Assembly: GCF_013364155.1 (NCBI RefSeq)
Contig: NZ_CP054916.1
Coordinates: 124,001 to 188,000, forward strand
Length of the DNA: 64,000 nucleotides
Direction: 5' to 3'
DNA from: Streptomyces sp. NA02950
GTDB taxonomy: Bacteria; Actinomycetota; Actinomycetes; Streptomycetales; Streptomycetaceae
The notes below the pieces were generated by a model. The model made no database searches, had not been told where the DNA came from, and saw nothing but the letters and a program-made list of their open reading frames with translations. Below are positions 1 through 8,098 of this stretch, piece by piece (position 1 is the first letter of the stretch; each line of letters begins with the position of its first letter). The position numbers and the translations under genes were made by a program.

Positions 1-239
1 AGCGGTCGACCGAACCAGGCCCTGATCTGGTCCAGGTGTCCGACGTCCCCGCGAATGGTGCCGTCCGCCAGCCCTGCCGAGGCCCGAGCGAGAACGAACC
101 CGGACAGAGCGTCGGTCTCGAACTGCTCCAGTTCCTCCGCCGACGCGGGCGCCCAGTGCTCGCGCAGATCCCGTACGACTGCCAGCGCCGCCAACCCGAG
201 CCCCCTCGCCTTCGGCCCGACCGTGGATCGGTCGGACAC
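1..239 (-). CDS. Tyrosine recombinase/integrase, N-terminal part, runs off window
   Basis: The minus strand is open from a GTG at 239 to the window edge (79 codons). The peptide has the charged helical look of a core-binding (SAM-like) domain. The segments SAEELEQFETDALSGFVLAR and GTIRGDVGHLDQIRAWFGRP resemble the N-terminal domain of Streptomyces site-specific integrases, which bind the core site and cut with a C-terminal Arg/His/Tyr domain. That catalytic half lies outside the window. The start is one base from the IS701 scrap on the other strand, so the true 5' end may have been replaced. I infer integrase from recalled family sequence; whether the whole gene is intact cannot be judged here. 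Confidence 0.6.
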   Translation of the reverse strand, partial: MSDRSTVGPKARGLGLAALAVVRDLREHWAPASAEELEQFETDALSGFVLARASAGLADGTIRGDVGHLDQIRAWFGRP

Positions 240-240
240 G

Positions 241-494
241 GTGAGAACCCTGGCCATGGCCGCCCACGCCTGCCTGACCGTCCTGCGGGCCCGGGATCTC
301 GGTGCCGGGAAAGCAGAAACGGATCCTCCCAGTTCATCCACCTCAGCCTCCCCGAGATCAGACGCCTGATCACCCGTCTCACCGACCGCAGGCCCACACC
401 CGTCGACCACATCCTGCACTGGTCGGCCTGGCGCCGCAGACGCCAGCACCAAGCCCGTATCAGTCACTACAAACGGCGCGGACACAGCCCCTGA
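241..494 (+). pseudogene. C-terminal remnant of an IS701-family transposase, frameshifted
   Basis: Two overlapping frames together give the conserved tail of IS701-type DDE transposases. Positions 241-330 encode RTLAMAAHACLTVLRA. Positions 325-494, in another frame, encode SLPEIRRLITRL followed by HILHWSAWRRRRQHQA and end at TGA. The catalytic part is missing and a frameshift lies near 318-330, so it is dead. About 35 bp after the stop, near 524, is GTTGCAGTACTAAG, which may be the old right end. This is a different IS701 subgroup from the three copies at 10.8-16.6 kb. Confidence 0.6.
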
Positions 495-696
495 ACTGCC
501 CAGCAATCAGAAAAAACACCGTTGCAGTACTAAGTCCCCTCCAGGATGTGGCTGTTGGGCACATGTCGATGACCAACCGCCAGCCTTCGAATCTACGATG
601 CCCCCACCATGACTCCCAAGGTGGACGCAGGTAGCCTTGAGGGTCGGTTGACGACGATGGCTGCCTCTAGCGGGCACAAGAGGGGGGAATACTCAC

Positions 697-1272
697 GTGG
701 GCGATTCGGCAGGCAAGGGCGACGACAAGCTCCCGGCGCCTCCGGAAGGTTGGCTGCCACTCCTCCCTGGGGAGAAGGGAATCGCCGCTCCTGCCCCCCT
801 ACGCACCCAGTATCCCAACCAGCCGAATATCTACGATCCTTCAGCTCCTCCACCGAAGCGGTCTCTCGGGCTTGGAGTTCAAGGGCCGGAAGCGCCGAAT
901 CTGAAGATAGCGGACAAGGTGTTGAAAGGGGCTGCAGGGAAGGCGGACGAAGTTCACGATGCTTTCTACACACCTGCAGCTTCGCTGGAAGGCGTGACAA
1001 ACCTGGGAGTAGAGGCTCTCGGGGGCCTCCAGACCGCCAATGCACTGAAGAGGTCACACGCGAAGTGGGAGGAACACGCGGGGCTTGTGACTGCGTGGCT
1101 CACCAATATTGCCACGAGCCTGCGAGCAGCGGCTAACGCGTACAACGAAACGGACCATGGCGTAAAAGACAGTCTTGGCCCGTATTTGAAACAGGCTGCG
1201 CCTACCGATTCGTCGGATACGACACCACGTTCCTCCATTTTTTTGTATTACCCGCAGGACGGGAAAGAGTGA
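697..1272 (+). CDS. WXG100/EspC-like small helical protein, first gene of a type VII secretion-style cassette
   Basis: The 191-aa product starts at GTG 697, preceded by a strong ribosome site (AGGGGGGAA, 681-689). The first 60 residues are Pro-rich and probably disordered. From about residue 75 the protein is a helical hairpin containing WEEHAGLVTAWLTNIATSL and a Y-x-x-TD step (YNETDHGV), like actinobacterial WXG100/EspC-type partners of ESX secretion. No signal peptide or membrane segment is visible. The stop overlaps the start of the next gene (TGATG), so the two are translationally coupled. Inferred role: chaperone or partner that pairs with the downstream protein for secretion. No specific family name is certain. 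Confidence 0.55.
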   Translation: MGDSAGKGDDKLPAPPEGWLPLLPGEKGIAAPAPLRTQYPNQPNIYDPSAPPPKRSLGLGVQGPEAPNLKIADKVLKGAAGKADEVHDAFYTPAASLEGVTNLGVEALGGLQTANALKRSHAKWEEHAGLVTAWLTNIATSLRAAANAYNETDHGVKDSLGPYLKQAAPTDSSDTTPRSSIFLYYPQDGKE

Positions 1273-2387
1273 TGCCGTCCTTCTATCGTGAATTCATGTC
1301 TGCCGACCTTTCCACATTGGACAAGATCGCCACGAAGTGGGAAGTGGTTCACGGCAAGATAGAGAAGTTACCGAACCGCATACGAGACGAAGTACTAAAG
1401 CCTCTTAAAGATAAAGGCTACTGGGAGGGGGCTGCAGCCCCCTACGCCTGGACTCAAATTGACGATATTCAGCGTCAGGTGGCTGGTGCGGTGAAGGTGG
1501 CTAGCGCCGTCGCGAAAGTCCTGAAAGACGGGGCCGGGGAACTTAGGACGGCTCGAAAAGAATTGCGCGAAGCTGTCGCTAGGGCGAAGAAGAAGGGGCT
1601 TCACGTCGACGGTGATGGTCAGGTGTCGGGTAAGGTCGGTGGGTCAAGCGATGTGACGACCAGAGACGTTGACGACGCTCAGGATGAGATTATTGACATC
1701 CTGCGTAAGGCCTACCTGGTCGACGAGAACCTATCGATCGCGCTCATGTACGACGTCGGGATCGATGAATGGTTTAACACGAAACCGCGTTTGACAGATG
1801 TCAACCATAACTTGTCGCTCAGCATTCCTCAGTTCAATGCCGCGAATTTGGCTCTGGACGGTAAAGAGGCTCACCCGAAGCGCAATAATGCCGACCCGTA
1901 TGATATGGGTCTGGACTGGCTCGGAAACAGTGGCCCAGAGCATCAGGATTTCACTTACGGAGACAAATTTACCGAATTGATCCAGCGCAGCGACAGCATG
2001 GAAGACGTCCGGAAGCAAACCATGGATAAGTGGCGGCAAGGACACGGCACAGGAACTGCTGGATACTCAATTGCCAAGGACGGCTACAAGGGCGCAGCGA
2101 AGAAGCTGTTGTCGGAGGACCTCCCCGCTATCATCACTGGCGACGAAGACGGGCTTGGGCAAGGATTCACCGGTTCTTACCAGGTTCATTATGAAGTCAA
2201 TGGTGTCGAACCAGACGGAACGATCATCGTGAAGTACAGTCTCGACAACGAAACTAGCGTTTCATCGCTCCTTCACTATGTCGGATATCACGACTGGTTG
2301 GAAAAATTAAATCCGAGCTCAGGCCCAGGGCATACCGTCAGCCAGAATGTCACGTGGGTCGAGCGGATCTCTCCCGATGCTTATTAA
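1272..2387 (+). CDS. Large WXG-type protein, candidate type VII secreted effector
   Basis: The 371-aa product starts at ATG 1272 (a GTG at 1269 is also possible) and overlaps the previous stop. Residues 1-120 form a long helical region with a GYWEGAAAPYAWTQID turn (W-x-x-x-A, WXG-like) and a Lys/Arg-rich second helix, as in the N-terminal targeting domains of LXG/WXG polymorphic toxins. The C-terminal 250 residues are less GC-rich at the codon level and show no motif I can name; they end in a beta-rich segment (YQVHYEV, TIIVKYSLD, NVTWVERI). Together with the small helical partner before it and the membrane protein after it, this looks like partner-effector-immunity. Toxicity is inference only. 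Confidence 0.5.
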   Translation: MPSFYREFMSADLSTLDKIATKWEVVHGKIEKLPNRIRDEVLKPLKDKGYWEGAAAPYAWTQIDDIQRQVAGAVKVASAVAKVLKDGAGELRTARKELREAVARAKKKGLHVDGDGQVSGKVGGSSDVTTRDVDDAQDEIIDILRKAYLVDENLSIALMYDVGIDEWFNTKPRLTDVNHNLSLSIPQFNAANLALDGKEAHPKRNNADPYDMGLDWLGNSGPEHQDFTYGDKFTELIQRSDSMEDVRKQTMDKWRQGHGTGTAGYSIAKDGYKGAAKKLLSEDLPAIITGDEDGLGQGFTGSYQVHYEVNGVEPDGTIIVKYSLDNETSVSSLLHYVGYHDWLEKLNPSSGPGHTVSQNVTWVERISPDAY

Positions 2388-2931
2388 GGAAACAGCTAGG
2401 ATAGTCAGTCGCACAGTGCGATGGATGTATCGCACTGTGGCACGTGGGGTATTCTTCACATGCGCATTTCTCCTGTTGCTGGCGCTAGGATATCTCCGAC
2501 TGATGAACGCGCTCGACGGGGCACCCTCATATGGCTGCCCGCAAGCCGCCTCCGATATGGAGGAAACCGCGTTGCGCGGCTGGTTCACCGGGGCTGACGA
2601 CATGGCGATCAAGCTCTGGATTGAAAACTCCACTTCCGATACTGGAGAAGCACACTTCCAGGTGAAGAACTGGCGCTATAGCAACTATGGCCACGGCGAC
2701 GGTCAGGGAACCTTCAACGGCAACGGCAGTTGGGAGTACCAACCACGCAGCGGAATCGACGGAATGGAGATAAAACTAAATTTCGCTAAAGGTCCCGCTC
2801 CCGGATCTCCAGATCCAGTCAGCTTTCTGATTGTGGGGGGAGATAGGACGCACCCGGTGCTGTTCGAGGACGTGGATCCAGATACATGTCCCCACATTGT
2901 GATGAAAAAAGAAACTAAACACCCCAGATAA
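2377..2931 (+). CDS. Single-pass membrane protein, candidate immunity protein
   Basis: The 184-aa product starts at ATG 2377, inside the end of the preceding gene, so expression is probably coupled. An earlier in-frame ATG at 2347 is less likely. A basic N terminus is followed by a hydrophobic segment (about residues 23-38, GVFFTCAFLLLLALGYL). The C-terminal domain is probably extracytoplasmic, with two Cys (YGCPQ, DTCPH) that could form a disulfide and many Trp/Tyr-containing strands. I do not recognise the family. Position after a putative type VII effector and membrane anchoring fit an immunity protein for a cell-envelope toxin. A lipoprotein-like structural role is an alternative. Confidence 0.45.
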   Translation: MLIKETARIVSRTVRWMYRTVARGVFFTCAFLLLLALGYLRLMNALDGAPSYGCPQAASDMEETALRGWFTGADDMAIKLWIENSTSDTGEAHFQVKNWRYSNYGHGDGQGTFNGNGSWEYQPRSGIDGMEIKLNFAKGPAPGSPDPVSFLIVGGDRTHPVLFEDVDPDTCPHIVMKKETKHPR

Positions 2932-2969
2932 CTACTATTGAAGCGGAGGCAATCCACAGGCCGCGCAGG

Positions 2970-3710
2970 GTGGTGATGAACTCGTCGGCGCTGTTCAGCA
3001 CGAACGACCGCAACGTGGCGGCCGCGGAGGCGTTCACGAACCGTCAGGGGCAGTGGGACCTGGTCGCGGCCCTCATCACCGAGCACCTGCGACGTACCGC
3101 CGATCCGGCCTTCGACGTGGAAGATCTGGAAGCCCCCGCGGACCAACATCCTGGTGTTCCACAGGGCCGGGGGCATCGGTAAGACGACGCTGTCACGGAA
3201 GCTGGAGGCCGCGCTCGCCAGCCGACCACAGGCCCGCCCAATGGGGCGAACCCCTCTGGCCCGCTGAACAGATCCTGCCGGTACGGATCGATCTCTCCCG
3301 ATCGGCGAACACCGACTTCGAACAGATCGTGCTCACCATCCGGGCCGCGCTCAGTCCGCTCGGCCGGCCCCTTTCGGCCTTTGACGTGGTGCTGCGGCGC
3401 TACTGGGACGCAGTCACCCCGGTGAACCGCTGGAGGAGTATCTGTGCCGCGGTGCCGTTGCGCGGTTCGGCAGGTCGATGCCGCAGCACATGCAGTCGGC
3501 CATGGGCGACGTCGCCCAGGCGCTGCTTCTGCCCGGCACCGTGTGTGGTGGCCCCACGGCGAAATGGACCGCGCCGCCACGGCATACGCCGCAGCCCGCG
3601 CCGAGGCCGAGCAGCACGGCATCGCTGGCGAACGCGCCACTTCCCAGGCACAACGCGCCTTCGCCCTAGCCTTCACCAACCCCGATCACGCCGAAGACAG
3701 CCGCGGAGCT
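2970..3710 (+). pseudogene. Broken P-loop (STAND-type) NTPase with TPR tail
   Basis: Fragments in three frames read as one family in order. They are an N-terminal helical part (RQGQWDLVAALITEHL), a Walker A loop (FHGAGGIGKTTLSRKL, about 3155-3205), a downstream strand and helix (ILPVRIDLSRSANTDFEQIV, about 3270-3330), and a tetratricopeptide-like piece (AAARAEAEQHGIAGERATSQ, about 3590-3650). This is the layout of actinomycete ATP/GTP-binding signalling proteins of the STAND class. At least three frame changes, and the lack of room for a Walker B/sensor region, make it a pseudogene. It borders the dead CRISPR array. Confidence 0.55.
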
Positions 3711-3800
3711 GTCTCGCTGAGCGCGGGCCCGCCGCAGCGCCGAACACGATTGCTGTCGGCGGAGCACCGCGGGGGCGCGACCGCGGCCCCCTCAGCCGCC

Positions 3801-4008
3801 GGAACACCCCCGCGTCGGCGGGGATGGCGACAGCGGGGCACGCTCTCCGGCTGTTCGTGCAGAGCACCCCCGCCTCGGTGAGAGAACGGCAGATGGACCT
3901 GTGAGGTCGTCCCGGATCCCGGACATCGGAACCCTCGAGTGCGCGGAGAGCACGGCGGGGCAGTCTCCTGCTCAGCGCTCGGCTCACCTCCGCCTGCGCG
4001 GAGAGCAC
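3801..4008 (-). CRISPR. Degenerate type I-E CRISPR array, about four repeat units
   Basis: On the minus strand, imperfect repeats of 28-31 bp begin at 4008, 3953, 3890 and 3831, giving periods of 55, 63 and 59 bp, close to the 61 bp of type I-E arrays. The two units nearest the cas genes share GTGCTCTCCGCGCA. The last is GTCGCCATCCCCGCCGACGC continuing into GGGGGTGTTCC, with the usual GC-rich hairpin. Intervening segments (27, 35 and 30 bp) share no sequence. The array lies directly downstream of the cas2 remnant, where an adaptation-proximal array belongs. Repeats have drifted strongly, so it is almost certainly inactive. Confidence 0.55.
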
Positions 4009-4026
4009 CCTTCGCGACCTGCACAG

Positions 4027-4225
4027 TTATAAGCGGTTTGCCATTTCTTGGCCTTCTCCATGGTTCGCCTGGAGCGCTCCAAAGGCCACGAGGGTTAGTC
4101 CGTCGAAGTTGATTGGTCGCCTTCGTTGTTGGCCTGCGGTGCGTAGCTCGAAGCCCTGCTCGTTGCTGGTGGGGTAGATGAGCACGGCAACGCCCTCTTC
4201 AGTAGAGGCGGAGACGGTGCTCCAC
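4027..4225 (-). pseudogene. cas2: cas2 (type I-E) C-terminal remnant
   Basis: The minus-strand frame ending at TAA 4027 encodes VAVLIYPTSNEQGFELRTAG, followed by a basic stretch and FDGLTLVAF. This is the tail of Cas2e, the ribonuclease-fold partner that bridges two Cas1 dimers during spacer capture. The N-terminal half, with the metal-binding Asp, is missing: the sequence joins the end of cas1 near 4225, so a deletion fused the two genes. It lies between cas1 and the degenerate repeats, as in intact type I-E loci. Identification is from recalled family sequence. Confidence 0.65.
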
Positions 4226-4812
4226 AATATTCCCACTGGTCGGGGTCGTAGCTTCTGCGGAAGCGGCCGATGCGGTGTTGCTGGGCGAGGAGTCGGTACA
4301 ACGCCTTCATGCGCTGGCCTTCGAGGCCGCGCAGTTGGGCGAGTGTGGGGTTGTGAGGTGTGCTGTCGGACCCGAAGCGTTGTTCGTACATGCGGACGGC
4401 GACGGTGAGGCGTTGGGTGTTGTCGGCCCAGGCGCGGGCTTGGTGCTCGAGCCAGCGTGTGGTGAGGGAGCTGGGGGTGGTGGCGGTGTAGCAGCGCACC
4501 CCGCCGGAGCCGGTGCAGAGGACGGTGGTGCCGTGGCGGGCCAGGGTGGTCAGTGCGCGGGCGGTGATGGAGGTGCCCGGGGCCGAGCAGGAGGCAGGAC
4601 AGGGCTGCTGTGGGGAGGTAGATGAGTTCGGTGCCGCGTTGCTCGGTGGTGATGGTGGCGCATACGCCGGTGTCGTCTTGGTGGACGCGCACGATGTCCA
4701 GGTAGAGGAAGGACAGGCTGTCGCCGATGCGGGGCAGCATGGCGACGGTCGGTGCGGCCAGTCGTCGGCGTGCCGCGGCGGTGTTGTGTGGTGCGCGGTG
4801 GGGCGGGGTCAT
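4220..4812 (-). pseudogene. cas1: cas1 (type I-E), frameshifted and 3'-truncated
   Basis: The start ATG at 4812 overlaps the cas6e stop (ATGA). The first frame gives MLPRIGDSLSFLYLDIVRVH and LSCLLLGPG. An extra G near 4576 then shifts into the frame encoding TSITARALTTLARHGTTVL, RWLEHQARAWADNTQRLTVA, RMYEQRFG, LRGLEGQRMKALYRLLAQQH and YDPDQWE. These are hallmark segments of the integrase Cas1e, including the Arg/Glu-rich active-site helix. The gene breaks off after YDPDQWE, where it runs into cas2 sequence. Both the frameshift and the fusion inactivate it. Confidence 0.75.
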
Positions 4813-5117
4813 GCGGGGGCCAGGCTGAGCAGACCGCATCCGTAGGCCTTTCCGCGCCCAGTTCCTTCGATGAGTCGGCGTTGGAACAGGCCTGGATCGG
4901 CGATGGCGGCGGTGCCGTCGAAGCGGGTGCGGGCATGGCGGATGCGGTGCTTTCCCTGGGCATGTTCGCCGCGTGCGGCGTCCAGGGGCGTGCTGAGAAC
5001 CGTGTGAACGGTGAGACCGCTCTGCTGAGCCTGGCGGATCCACCAGTCGTCGGCTGCGGTGCCGGACAGAGGGATGACCGGCTTGAGGTTGTACATCTCG
5101 CGGGTGGTCTTACCGGG
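4809..5117 (-). pseudogene. cas6e: cas6e C-terminal fragment, cut by IS3-family element
   Basis: About 100 codons in frame with the cas1 start encode the second ferredoxin-like half of Cas6e, the endoribonuclease that processes type I-E crRNA. Visible are LSGTAADDWWIRQAQQSGL, KHRIRHARTRFDGTAAI and the RNA-binding Gly-rich loop GTGRGKAYGCGLLSLAPA just before the stop. The N-terminal half, with the catalytic His region, is absent. The reading frame stops being Cas6e exactly at the left inverted repeat of the IS3 element (5118), and no Cas6e sequence reappears beyond 6414. Confidence 0.75.
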
Positions 5118-5146
5118 GGGCCTTGACCCGGAATCCTGGACACGGG

Positions 5147-6060
5147 TTATGCGGCGGGTGTCAGCGTAGTTGATGTGCTTCGGGACGCTGTTTCGAAGGC
5201 GATCGGGCTGCTGTGCTCGAGGCGGGAGTGACGGCGTCGGGTGTTGTAGCGGTTGAGCCAGCGGAAAGCGTCGAGGCGGGCCTCGCGCTCGCTGGACCAG
5301 GTCTTGCGGCCCTGGAGCGTCTCGCGTTTGAACGTTGCGTTGAAGGACTCGGCAAGCGCGTTGTCCGCGCTGGAGCCGATCGTGCTCATGGATTGGCGGA
5401 CGCCGGCTCTCCGGCAGGCATCGGCGAAGGCCCGGCTGGTGTACTGGGCCCCGTGGTCGGTGTGCATGACCGCCCCGGTGAGACTGCCGCGGGTCCGCTC
5501 GGCGGCGGCCAGGGCGTCGGTGACGAGCTCGGTGCGCATGTGATCTGCGATCGCCCAGCCGGCGAGGCGGCGTGAGGCAAGGTCGATGACGGTGGCAAGG
5601 TAGAGGAACTTCCCGCCGTCCAGGGGGAGATAGGTGATGTCGCCGACGTACTTCGTGTTCGGCTCGCTTGCCGTGAAGTCGCGGCCGATCAGGTCCGGGG
5701 CCTTCGCCGCGGCCGGGTCCGCAACAGTGGTGCGGTGTCTGCGGCGCAAGCGCACGCCCGCCAGACCGGCACCCCACATCACACGCGCGATCCGCTTGTG
5801 GTTGACGCGCTCGCCCGCCTCGCGGAGCTCGGCGGTGATCCGAGGGACACCGTAGGTGCCGTCCGACTCGCGGTGCACGGCCCGTATCCGGGCGGCGAGG
5901 CGGGCGTCGGCCGCCTGCCGGGCGGCCCGGTCCGCGGCCGTCCGACGCCAGTAGTAGAAGCTGGAGCGGGCAATGCCCAGGATGGTGCACAGCCGCTTCA
6001 CGCCGTAGCGGCGGTGGTGGTCGGCGACGAACTGGAAGCGGTTCACCAGCGCGTCTCCCC
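5147..6060 (-). CDS. IS3-family transposase OrfB (DDE integrase core)
   Basis: The roughly 300-codon frame carries an HTH_21-type segment (RRYGVKRLCTILGIARSSFY), DRAARQAADARLAARI and TYGVPRITAELREAG, followed by the rve integrase core. The DDE residues lie in KYVGDITYLPLDGGK (first Asp), VMHTDHGAQYTS (second Asp) and NALAESFNATFKRE (Glu). It ends near 5147, inside the left inverted repeat region. It lacks a clear start of its own and is expected to be made as a frameshift fusion with OrfA. The reading frame is intact. Confidence 0.85.
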
Positions 6061-6348
6061 GGCGAAATACTTCGCCGCCTTGCGCAGGATCTCGCGTTCC
6101 TCCTCCAGCTCGCGGACCTTCTTGCGCAGGGCCGCGTTCTCCGCCTCCAACGGCGTCGGCGGTTCGGCCGGCACTTCCGCCCGGCGTCCCCGCGGTCGGC
6201 TCGCACCAGCTGCCCGGACCCAGTTCCGCAAGGTCTCGGGGTTGATCCCCAGATCGGCAGCAACCTGCCTGATCGTCGCCTCGGGCCGCGACTCGTACAG
6301 CGCGACCGCGTCCGCCTTGAACTCCGGCGGATAGTTCTTCATGACCAC
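6043..6348 (-). CDS. IS3-family transposase OrfA (helix-turn-helix)
   Basis: The 101-aa protein has the orfA pattern YPPEFKADAVALYES, then an HTH (TIRQVAADLGINPETLRNWV) and a C-terminal leucine-zipper-like helix (LEAENAALRKKVRELEEERE). It binds the IS ends. The tail ILRKAAKYFAGETRW overlaps the start of orfB in the next frame, the usual site of programmed -1 frameshifting that makes the OrfAB transposase. No damage is visible. Confidence 0.85.
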   Translation of the reverse strand: MVMKNYPPEFKADAVALYESRPEATIRQVAADLGINPETLRNWVRAAGASRPRGRRAEVPAEPPTPLEAENAALRKKVRELEEEREILRKAAKYFAGETRW

Positions 6349-6420
6349 GAGATGTCCGTTCCCAGATCCTCAGGATCCAGTGTCTCGTGTGTCCAGGATC
6401 AAGGGTCAAGGCCCGCATTC

Positions 6421-8063
6421 GATCGGATCCGTCAGCATCCTGACCTGCCGGACCGCTATATCGGAGCCCTCTATGGGATCCAGCGGGCCGTGGCCGAGCT
6501 CGGGCACTGTTCCTAGCCTCCGACTCCGTATCGCGGGCGGATGCCCGAGATCGAGGGGACCTCGCGTTCGTGGGCTGAATGGATCGAACGCTGGCACTCC
6601 ACCTCCACGCTGTCGCGCAAGGTCCGCGACAACAACCGCTCCCTGCTGTCGAAGATCGGACGCTGGCTCGCGGCCGAACATCCGGAGATCACGGAGCCGG
6701 ACCAGTGGACCCGTCAGACCTGCGCGTCCTGGGTCGCTGCGGTGGACAAGCTCCGGGTCGGCGACTACTCCCAGAGACTCGCCAGCCACGAGACGCGGAC
6801 AGGTCAACCAGTCACACCACACACCAAGTCGGGCTACCTCACCACGACCCGGGCGTTCTTCCGCGACCTGCAGGAATGGGAGTGGATACCCCGACGGTTC
6901 GACCCCGTGCGCGCGCTGTCCACGCCCAGGACGATCGCGGCGATGCTCGGCCCCGACCCGCGGGTGATAGCCGACGACATCTGGGCCAAACTGCTGTGGC
7001 CCGGGCTCAACATCGGCCCCGATGATCTGCCGACCAGACTCAACAGCCTGCGCTATCCGTTCGAGCTCCTGCGGGTGCTATCCCTGACTTGGCTGTTCAG
7101 CGGCCTGCGCAGTGACGAGATCGCGCGACTTCGCGTGGGCTGCGTCCGCTGGCAGCACGAGGGCTTCCCGATCCCCGGTGACTCTGACGAGGTACTGGCA
7201 CGGGATGCCGTCTGCCTGCTGGACGTCCCCACCCACAAGACCGGTACTTCGTTCACCAAGCCCGTCGATCCTCTGCTGGGCAAGGCGATCGAGGCACGGC
7301 AGGAACTGCGGCCGCAACAGCCGAAGATGCTGGACCGCAAGACCGGTGAGCACGTCGACCTCCTCTTCGCGATGAGGGCTCGCCGGGTCGCCAAGACCTA
7401 CGTCAACGGGACGATCATCCCGTCGCTCTGCCAGAAGGCCGGCGTCCCGACCGCCGATGTCCGGGGCAACATCACCAGCCACCGGGCCCGCTCGACCATC
7501 GCGAGTCAGCTCTACAACGCCAAGGAGCCGATGACGCTGTTCGAGTTGCAAGCCTGGCTCGGTCACCGGAGCCCGGAGTCGACTCAGCACTACGCGAAGA
7601 TCACCCCGAACACCCTGGCCAGGGCCTACAACGACGCCGGGTATTTCGAGCGCAACGTGCGCACCATCGAGGTTCTGGTCGACCGGGATGCGGTCACCTC
7701 CGGAGCAGCCGCGTCGGGCGAGCCGTGGCAGTACTACGACCTCGGTCACGGGTTCTGCACCTATACGTCTTCGAGCAGTGCCCACACCGCATGGCCTGCG
7801 CTCGCTGCGACTTCTACACGCCGAAAGACTCCAGCAAGGGCCAGCTCCTGGAGGCCAAGGACAACCTCCAGCGCATGTTGGCGAGCGTCCCGCTCAACGA
7901 CGAAGAACGCGCCGCCGTCGACGACGGCCAGGCCGCACTCGACCAGCTACTGGAACGGCTGGTCGACGTCCCCACGCCAGCTGGCGCGACGCCTCGCCAG
8001 ATCGGCGTTCCGGCGACCGCGACACTGTTGCCCATCGTCGCCGTCAACCAGGGCAAAAACTGA
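6421..8063 (+). pseudogene. Tyrosine-type recombinase/integrase, broken by a nonsense codon and a frameshift
   Basis: The frame is homologous right up to the IS3 border (HPDLPDRYIGALYGIQRAVA), hits TAG at 6514, and resumes to give SRSWAEWIERWHSTSTLSRK and a SAM-like domain. The catalytic domain follows: LFSGLRSDEIARLRV (first Arg), SHRARSTIASQLY (HxxR), ELQAWLGHRSPESTQHYAKI (H and Tyr). Near 7767 one T is missing. The next frame then continues FEQCPHRMACARCDFYTPKD, a Cys motif typical of these long transposon-type integrases, to a stop at 8063. The 5' end is lost to the IS3 element. It may have belonged to a multi-recombinase transposon. Confidence 0.75.
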
Positions 8064-8098
8064 ACTACTTGACAAATCAGATTCCACAGAAGACGAGG

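Larger units (their letters stand above)
5118..6414 (-). mobile_element. IS3-family insertion sequence, complete, inside cas6e remnant
   Basis: Imperfect inverted repeats bound the element: GGGCCTTGACCC continuing to ATCCTGGACACG at 5118-5144, and its complement at 6386-6414 (GGGCCTTGACCCTTGATCCT on the minus strand). Inside are orfA and orfB, overlapping in different frames. No short direct repeat flanks the ends (GGG on one side, GCA on the other). The two flanks are different genes, cas6e and an integrase. The element therefore either mediated a deletion or is one side of a recombination between two copies. Confidence 0.8.

Noticed and set aside
3044..3679. Long minus-strand frame opposite the P-loop NTPase remnant
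   Set aside because: No recognisable segments, whereas the plus strand has a clear Walker A and TPR pieces.
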